A stretch of 5,748 nucleotides of DNA from an uncultured Oscillospiraceae bacterium (lineage in GTDB: Bacteria > Bacillota > Clostridia > Oscillospirales > Oscillospiraceae). The stretch is taken from positions 1 through 5,748 of the forward strand of contig CALWXY010000042.1 in the NCBI GenBank assembly GCA_944385595.1. Reading direction: 5' to 3'. Shown here piece after piece: positions 4,585-5,748 of this stretch. The stretch's first letter is position 1. Each line of letters starts with the position of its first letter. Made by a program: the position numbers and the translations under genes. The notes under the pieces were generated by a model. That model saw only the letters and a program-made list of their open reading frames with translations. It had not been told where the DNA came from and made no database searches.

Positions 4585-5748
4585 TAGCCATTTACGATAA
4601 AAGCGAGATATCGGCGCGCGAGGTGCTGCGCCGCGACAATGAAAAGAGCGGCGTCGAGGGCGCGGTGGCGGAGATAATCGCCGCCGTGCGCGCGCGTGGC
4701 GACGCGGCGCTGCGCGAATACTCAGAGCGCTTCGACGGCTGCGCGCCCGAGAGCTTTGAGGTGACGGCCTCTGAATTCAAAGCCGCGCGCGAGGCGGTGG
4801 GGACAGAGTTTCTCGCCATACTCGCCGAGGCGGCGGAGAATATCCGCGACTTCCACAGAAGGCAGCGCCGCGAGGGCTTCATAGCCGCCGAGCGCCCGGG
4901 CAGAGTGCTTGGGCAGAAGGTCATGCCGCTGCGCCGCGCGGGCGTGTACGTCCCCGGCGGGACAGCGAGCTACCCCTCGACGGTGCTGATGAACGTCATC
5001 CCCGCGAAGATAGCGGGCGTGCCTGAGGTCACCGTCGCCACCCCGGCGAAGGACGGCAAGATTGACCCCGTCATCCTCGCCGCCGCCGAGATTGCGGGCG
5101 CGGACAGGGTGATAAAATGCGGCGGCGCGCAGGCTATCGCCGCGCTCGCCTACGGCACCGAGAGCGTCCCCGCCGTCGACAAGATCACAGGCCCCGGCAA
5201 CGTGTTCGTCGCCGAGGCGAAGCGCCAGGTCTTCGGCCAGGTCGATATCGACATGATAGCCGGGCCGAGCGAGATACTCATAATCGCGGACGAGAACTCA
5301 AGCCCCGCCTGCTGCGCCGCCGACCTGCTCTCGCAGGCCGAGCACGACAAAAACGCCGCAGCCGTGCTAATAACGCCGAGCCGGGAGCTGGCCGAGGCGG
5401 TGCGGTCCGAGCTTGAAAAGCAGCTCGAGACCCTGCCGCGGCGCGAGATAGCCCGAGCGAGCATAGACACCCGGGGCAGGATAATCATAGTGGACAGCAT
5501 AGCGGAGGGCGTGGAGCTATCGAACGAGATAGCGCCGGAGCACCTCGAGCTGTGTGTGGACGAGCCGTTTGCGTACCTCGACGGCGTGAAGTGCGCGGGC
5601 AGCATCTTCCTCGGCCGCAGCACGCCGGAGCCGCTCGGCGACTACTTCGCGGGGCCGAACCACACGCTGCCGACGGGCGGCACCGCGCGGTTTTCGAGCC
5701 CGCTGTCGGTGGACGACTTTGTCCGCCGCTCCTCCTTTATATATTACA
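4581..5748 (+). CDS. hisD: Histidinol dehydrogenase HisD (3' partial)
   Basis: It oxidises L-histidinol to L-histidine in two NAD-dependent steps, the last reactions of the pathway, using a zinc ion. The frame opens at ATG 4581 (overlapping the hisG stop as ATGA) and stays open to the window edge: 389 residues, against about 430 in the family, so roughly 40 C-terminal residues lie outside. Conserved stretches include GGAQAIAALAYGTE, KITGPGNVFVAEAKR, IDMIAGPSEILIIAD and STPEPLGDYFAGPNHTLPTG. By comparison with E. coli HisD, zinc ligands are Q252, H255 and D354, the catalytic pair is E320-H321, and H361 is the conserved His of GPNH. The fourth zinc ligand, a late His, would be outside the window. 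All visible active-site positions are intact, so the gene is expected to be functional. Further his genes probably follow. Confidence 0.96.
   Translation, partial: MIAIYDKSEISAREVLRRDNEKSGVEGAVAEIIAAVRARGDAALREYSERFDGCAPESFEVTASEFKAAREAVGTEFLAILAEAAENIRDFHRRQRREGFIAAERPGRVLGQKVMPLRRAGVYVPGGTASYPSTVLMNVIPAKIAGVPEVTVATPAKDGKIDPVILAAAEIAGADRVIKCGGAQAIAALAYGTESVPAVDKITGPGNVFVAEAKRQVFGQVDIDMIAGPSEILIIADENSSPACCAADLLSQAEHDKNAAAVLITPSRELAEAVRSELEKQLETLPRREIARASIDTRGRIIIVDSIAEGVELSNEIAPEHLELCVDEPFAYLDGVKCAGSIFLGRSTPEPLGDYFAGPNHTLPTGGTARFSSPLSVDDFVRRSSFIYY

Overview
The window is GC-rich coding DNA with one 314-base gap (2569-2882). All genes lie on the + strand. It holds the 3' part of a large ABC-transporter permease gene (1-2568, 5' end outside the window) and the first three genes of a histidine-biosynthesis operon, hisZ-hisG-hisD (2883 onward; hisD runs off the right edge). 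A short-form HisG paired with HisZ, Bacillota-type Shine-Dalgarno sequences (GGAGG), and a GC-rich genome that still uses many ATA isoleucine codons together suggest a high-GC member of the Clostridia, perhaps a gut Oscillospirales-type organism. That placement is inference; no marker gene is present.

Left region (1-2568): a double-FtsX-domain permease. Its first extracellular part is a striking run of seven-residue repeats, with a small residue (Gly/Ala) and a Leu/Tyr alternating as the core. The repeats form two blocks separated by a Met-containing insert, which suggests an antiparallel helical-hairpin stalk. The start codon, the predicted first membrane helix and any partner ATPase lie upstream of the window.

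Middle region (2569-2882): a symmetric hairpin terminator begins two bases after the permease stop. Three further perfect-arm inverted repeats follow, then a second terminator-like hairpin, then a near-consensus sigma-A promoter (TTGACT, 17 bp, TATAAT) that drives the his operon with a leader of only about 20 bases. I see no RNA gene, T-box or convincing small ORF here.

Right region (2883-5748): HisZ is a catalytically dead histidyl-tRNA-synthetase paralogue that serves as regulatory subunit for the short HisG. Together they carry out the first step of histidine synthesis, and HisD carries out the last two oxidations. Tight spacing (13 bases between hisZ and hisG, a 4-base ATGA overlap between hisG and hisD) indicates one transcript, which probably continues into further his genes. 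I did not find a clearly new biological system. The most unusual items are the permease stalk and the hairpin cluster between the two transcription units.
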